From: Flavobacteriaceae bacterium
GTDB lineage: Bacteria; Bacteroidota; Bacteroidia; Flavobacteriales; Flavobacteriaceae
Length of the DNA stretch: 9,751 nt
Assembly: GCA_030590765.1 (NCBI GenBank)
Contig: JAUVCP010000054.1
Span: forward strand, 1 to 9,751
Direction of reading: 5' to 3'
Shown here: positions 7,472-9,751 of the stretch, piece by piece
How the letters are laid out: each line of letters starts with the position of its first letter
Numbering within the stretch: position 1 is the first letter of the stretch
Notes under the pieces: model-generated
What the model was told of the DNA's origin: nothing
What the model saw: the letters and a program-made list of their open reading frames with translations, nothing else
Database searches by the model: none
Program-made: the position numbers and the translations under genes

Positions 7472-7686
7472 TATGACATCAATAAAAAAGATAATACAGA
7501 AATAATTTTGAAATGATCATTAAACAGATTGTAAAAATAGATTTAATAAAATGAAATAAAAAGAAACATTACTCATTTTCAATCAATTTATTTACTTACC
7601 TGTTTAGATTTACTGTTTATCAAATAAGATTTGTTTAATAATCCATTATTTTTTTATTTAATTTTAGACATAAATCTAATTCTATT
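7472..7686. promoter_or_regulatory. Divergent intergenic region between priA and the VCBS-repeat lipoprotein gene
   Basis: This 215-base, very AT-rich stretch must hold the promoters of both divergent genes. On the plus strand AAGATTTG (7626-7633) is one mismatch from TAnnTTTG and is the best candidate for the lipoprotein gene, with a leader of about 45 bases; this is weak. On the minus strand I find no exact match. CTGTTTA occurs twice (7600-7606 and 7613-7619) and once inverted (TAAACAG, 7521-7527), and AATGATCATT (7512-7521) is a perfect palindrome. In such AT-rich DNA these may be chance. Bases nearest priA (7472-7495) probably encode the N-terminus of PriA. Confidence 0.4.
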
Positions 7687-9675
7687 GTGAATTTTATCAA
7701 AACTATAGCTCTAATCGTTTTATTGATTGCAGTCTCCTGTAATGAAAATAAAAAAGTCCCCCTTAAAACGGATCTAACAAATAATACGAATGTTATATCT
7801 TCTAAATTTGAAAGATTAAAATATAACAATCCGGATCTTGTAGTAGATCTTGGTGTCGGACTTTGGGCATGGCCTCTACCAATGGATTATGATGATGATG
7901 GAGATTATGATCTTTTAGTTTCCTGCAAAGATGTACCATATAATGGCATTTATTTCTTTGAAAATACCAGTGGAGAATCATTTCCCGTATTTGAACCTCC
8001 TGTAAAAATTGCAGATCCAATAAAAAATATTCAGATTTCTTATGCAAATAATGAACCTCATTTTTTGGTTCCCGGACAAGAATTAATGGATTTTAAAAGC
8101 GCTTTTATCAATAAACCTAAAGATCTTTTCCCTGGTGATATATTTGCTGAACTACATAAAAAAATCAGATTCAATCAATGGAAATATGTTGATTATGAAA
8201 ATGATGGCGATCTGGATATAATTGTTGGTATTCAGGATGGAGAAGATTATGGGTGGGATAATGCCTTTGATAAAAATGGAGTCTGGAAAAACGGTCCTCT
8301 TCACGGATACGTATATTTGGTTGAAAATGTTAATGGTACTTACAAACTAAGAAATAAGGTAATGGCAGGAGGTAAACCAATAGATGTTTATGGTGCACCA
8401 ACGCCTAATTTTGATGATTTTGATAATGATGGAGATCTGGACATTATATGCGGAGAGTTTATTGATAAATTTACCTGGTTTGAAAATATTGGCACTAGAG
8501 AAAAACCAAAATATGCCAAAGGAAAATACCTTGAGAATAAAGATGGGATCATCACAATGGATCTGGAAATGATCCTTCCTGTTTCACTGGACTGGGATAA
8601 AGATGGGAAAATTGATCTTATTGTTGGTGATGAAGATGGCAGAGTAGCTTTTATGAAAAACACTGGAAAAATAAAAGATCATATGCCTGTTTTTGAGTCT
8701 CCTAAATATTTTCAGCAAAAAGCACAGTATGTAAAGTTTGGAGCATTGGTTACACCATTTTCCATAGATTGGGATGATGATGGTGATGAAGACCTGATTT
8801 GCGGTAATTCTGCCGGCTATATTGGGTTTATCGAAAATTTGGATGGTAAAGAGACTCCTAAGTGGGCTGCACCAAAGCATTTAGAGGTAAATAATGAGGT
8901 CATAAGAATTCAAGCTGGTGAAAACGGATCTATTCAGGGACCATGCGAATCAAAATGGGGATATACCACCTTAACGGTAGAAGACTGGAATAATGATGGT
9001 TTAAAGGATATTATTGTCAATTCCATTTGGGGAAAAGTTGTATGGTATGAAAATATTGGTTCCAAAGGAAATCCGAAACTTGCTAAAGAACAACCCATTT
9101 ATGTTCAATGGAAATCGACAGCGCCAAAACCAGCATGGAACTGGTGGGATCCTGATTCTAAAACACTTGCAACACAATGGCGCACTACTCCAACTGCTAT
9201 TGACTGGAATAAAGATAATTTAATGGATCTGATCACTTTGGATCACGAAGGCTATTTGAGTTATTTTGAACGGTATAAAATTGATAATAAGTTGTTTTTA
9301 AAACCCGGGAAAAGAATATTCTATTCTAATCCAGGATCTTATAATAGAAAAAATAAAGTGATCGACAGTACAGCCGGCCCTTTAAGGTTAAATACCGATA
9401 AAAATGGCCATAGTGGAAGAAGAAAATTAGCCTTTGGTGATTGGGATCATGATGGAGATATTGATATTTTAGTAAACAGTATCAATGCAGCTCTTTTTGA
9501 AAATATAGGTCAGAAAAATGGAAAAGTCCAGATGAATCTGATTGGTGATCTTTCTGCTCTAAAATTAGCCGGACATACAACAAATCCAACAATGGTAAAT
9601 TGGGACAATCAAGGCAAACCAGATTTAATATTAGGTGCAGAAGATGGCTGTTTTTATTATTGGAAAAATGACTGA
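7687..9675 (+). CDS. Lipoprotein with nine FG-GAP/VCBS-type calcium-binding repeats (probable beta-propeller)
   Basis: This 662-residue protein is probably exported and lipid-anchored. Its specific function is not recognised. The GTG start at 7687 is chosen because it gives a complete lipoprotein signal (MNFIKTIALIVLLIAVSC, modified Cys18); no ATG lies in frame upstream before a stop at 7639. The body carries nine DxDxDGDxD-like loops at residues 67-75, 169-177, 244-252, 302-310, 361-369, 433-441, 506-514, 585-593 and 638-646. Most are followed by LIVG-type strands and an ENxG turn (FENIGT, YENIGS, FENIGQ). This is the FG-GAP/VCBS pattern of integrin-like beta-propellers that bind calcium in each blade. 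The seventh (DWNKDNLMD) and ninth (NWDNQGKPD) motifs are degenerate. Such lipoproteins are common in Bacteroidota and often suggested to bind or process polysaccharides, but no catalytic domain is visible here. The residues after Cys18 (NENKK) are not a strong surface-export signal. Confidence 0.88.
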   Translation: MNFIKTIALIVLLIAVSCNENKKVPLKTDLTNNTNVISSKFERLKYNNPDLVVDLGVGLWAWPLPMDYDDDGDYDLLVSCKDVPYNGIYFFENTSGESFPVFEPPVKIADPIKNIQISYANNEPHFLVPGQELMDFKSAFINKPKDLFPGDIFAELHKKIRFNQWKYVDYENDGDLDIIVGIQDGEDYGWDNAFDKNGVWKNGPLHGYVYLVENVNGTYKLRNKVMAGGKPIDVYGAPTPNFDDFDNDGDLDIICGEFIDKFTWFENIGTREKPKYAKGKYLENKDGIITMDLEMILPVSLDWDKDGKIDLIVGDEDGRVAFMKNTGKIKDHMPVFESPKYFQQKAQYVKFGALVTPFSIDWDDDGDEDLICGNSAGYIGFIENLDGKETPKWAAPKHLEVNNEVIRIQAGENGSIQGPCESKWGYTTLTVEDWNNDGLKDIIVNSIWGKVVWYENIGSKGNPKLAKEQPIYVQWKSTAPKPAWNWWDPDSKTLATQWRTTPTAIDWNKDNLMDLITLDHEGYLSYFERYKIDNKLFLKPGKRIFYSNPGSYNRKNKVIDSTAGPLRLNTDKNGHSGRRKLAFGDWDHDGDIDILVNSINAALFENIGQKNGKVQMNLIGDLSALKLAGHTTNPTMVNWDNQGKPDLILGAEDGCFYYWKND

Positions 9676-9686
9676 TAAATTTATCA
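9673..9686. repeat. Perfect 14-base palindrome over the lipoprotein stop codon
   Basis: TGATAAATTTATCA is its own reverse complement and begins with the TGA stop of the lipoprotein gene. It is followed by a T-rich stretch (TTGATTATTTTT). With only A-T-rich pairs and no natural loop it would be a weak hairpin, so a terminator role is doubtful. Confidence 0.3.
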
Positions 9687-9729
9687 TTGATTATTTTTAA
9701 CAAACTAATTTTTACATAATTAAAATATC

Positions 9730-9751
9730 ATGAGTACAAAAAAAAATATAT
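9730..9751 (+). CDS. Start of a downstream gene, cut by the window end
   Basis: An ATG at 9730 opens a frame of seven codons (MSTKKNI) that runs off the window. It lies 54 bases after the lipoprotein stop on the same strand. The AT-rich leader (TTTTTACATAATTAAAATATC) resembles the leaders of the other genes here, and the Lys-rich opening would suit a real N-terminus or the start of a signal peptide. The product cannot be identified from seven residues. No strong terminator separates it from the lipoprotein gene, so co-transcription is possible. Confidence 0.5.

Noticed and set aside
7635..7829. Minus-strand open frame across the start of the lipoprotein gene
   Set aside because: It is short and lies opposite the lipoprotein signal peptide; its composition is that of an antisense shadow.
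8384..8880. Several short frames on both strands inside the lipoprotein gene
   Set aside because: Repetitive Asp- and Gly-rich coding sequence leaves alternative frames open by chance; none has a family motif.
8400..9640. DNA-level tandem repeats in the lipoprotein gene
   Set aside because: The similarity is at the protein motif level (GAT/GGT-rich Asp-Gly loops); spacing and intervening sequence differ, so these are diverged domain repeats and not a DNA satellite.
9482..9703. Minus-strand open frame of 73 codons across the end of the lipoprotein gene
   Set aside because: It is antisense to the last repeats of a clear gene and has no supporting motif.

Overview
The window looks like ordinary chromosome from a low-GC Bacteroidota, most likely a flavobacterium. 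The evidence is the AT-rich sequence, the lack of clear Shine-Dalgarno sequences before starts, a TAnnTTTG-type -7 promoter element, an Oar-like TonB-dependent receptor with a carboxypeptidase-like N-terminal domain, and a PriA of Bacteroidota type. I saw no phage, transposon, CRISPR, tRNA or rRNA feature.

Layout. Bases 1-701 hold the end of a ribosomal protein operon: the 3' part of rpsR (S18) followed by rplI (L9), closed by a strong hairpin terminator. The T-run of that terminator runs directly into the probable promoter of a large outer-membrane receptor gene (809-3946). A 137-base gap follows, with a GC-rich palindromic element and a second terminator abutted to a promoter-like TACATTT. 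Next is a membrane di-iron hydroxylase gene (4084-4977) that closely resembles animal alkylglycerol monooxygenase. It converges on priA, the primosomal replication-restart helicase (5048-7471, minus strand). A 215-base AT-rich divergent region separates priA from a gene for a lipoprotein with nine FG-GAP/VCBS-type calcium-binding motifs (7687-9675). The first seven codons of another plus-strand gene end the window.

How the genes relate. Only rpsR-rplI are a clear functional unit. The receptor and the hydroxylase point the same way, but a terminator between them suggests separate transcription. The receptor and the lipoprotein are both envelope proteins, but they are about 3.7 kb apart and nothing ties them together. 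I do not see a new multi-gene system. The points most worth a second look are the missing canonical start of priA, with conserved N-terminal sequence upstream of the only TTG, a Lys-to-Asn change in PriA motif V, the repeated terminator-promoter junctions, the palindromic element after the receptor gene, and the bacterial AGMO-like enzyme.
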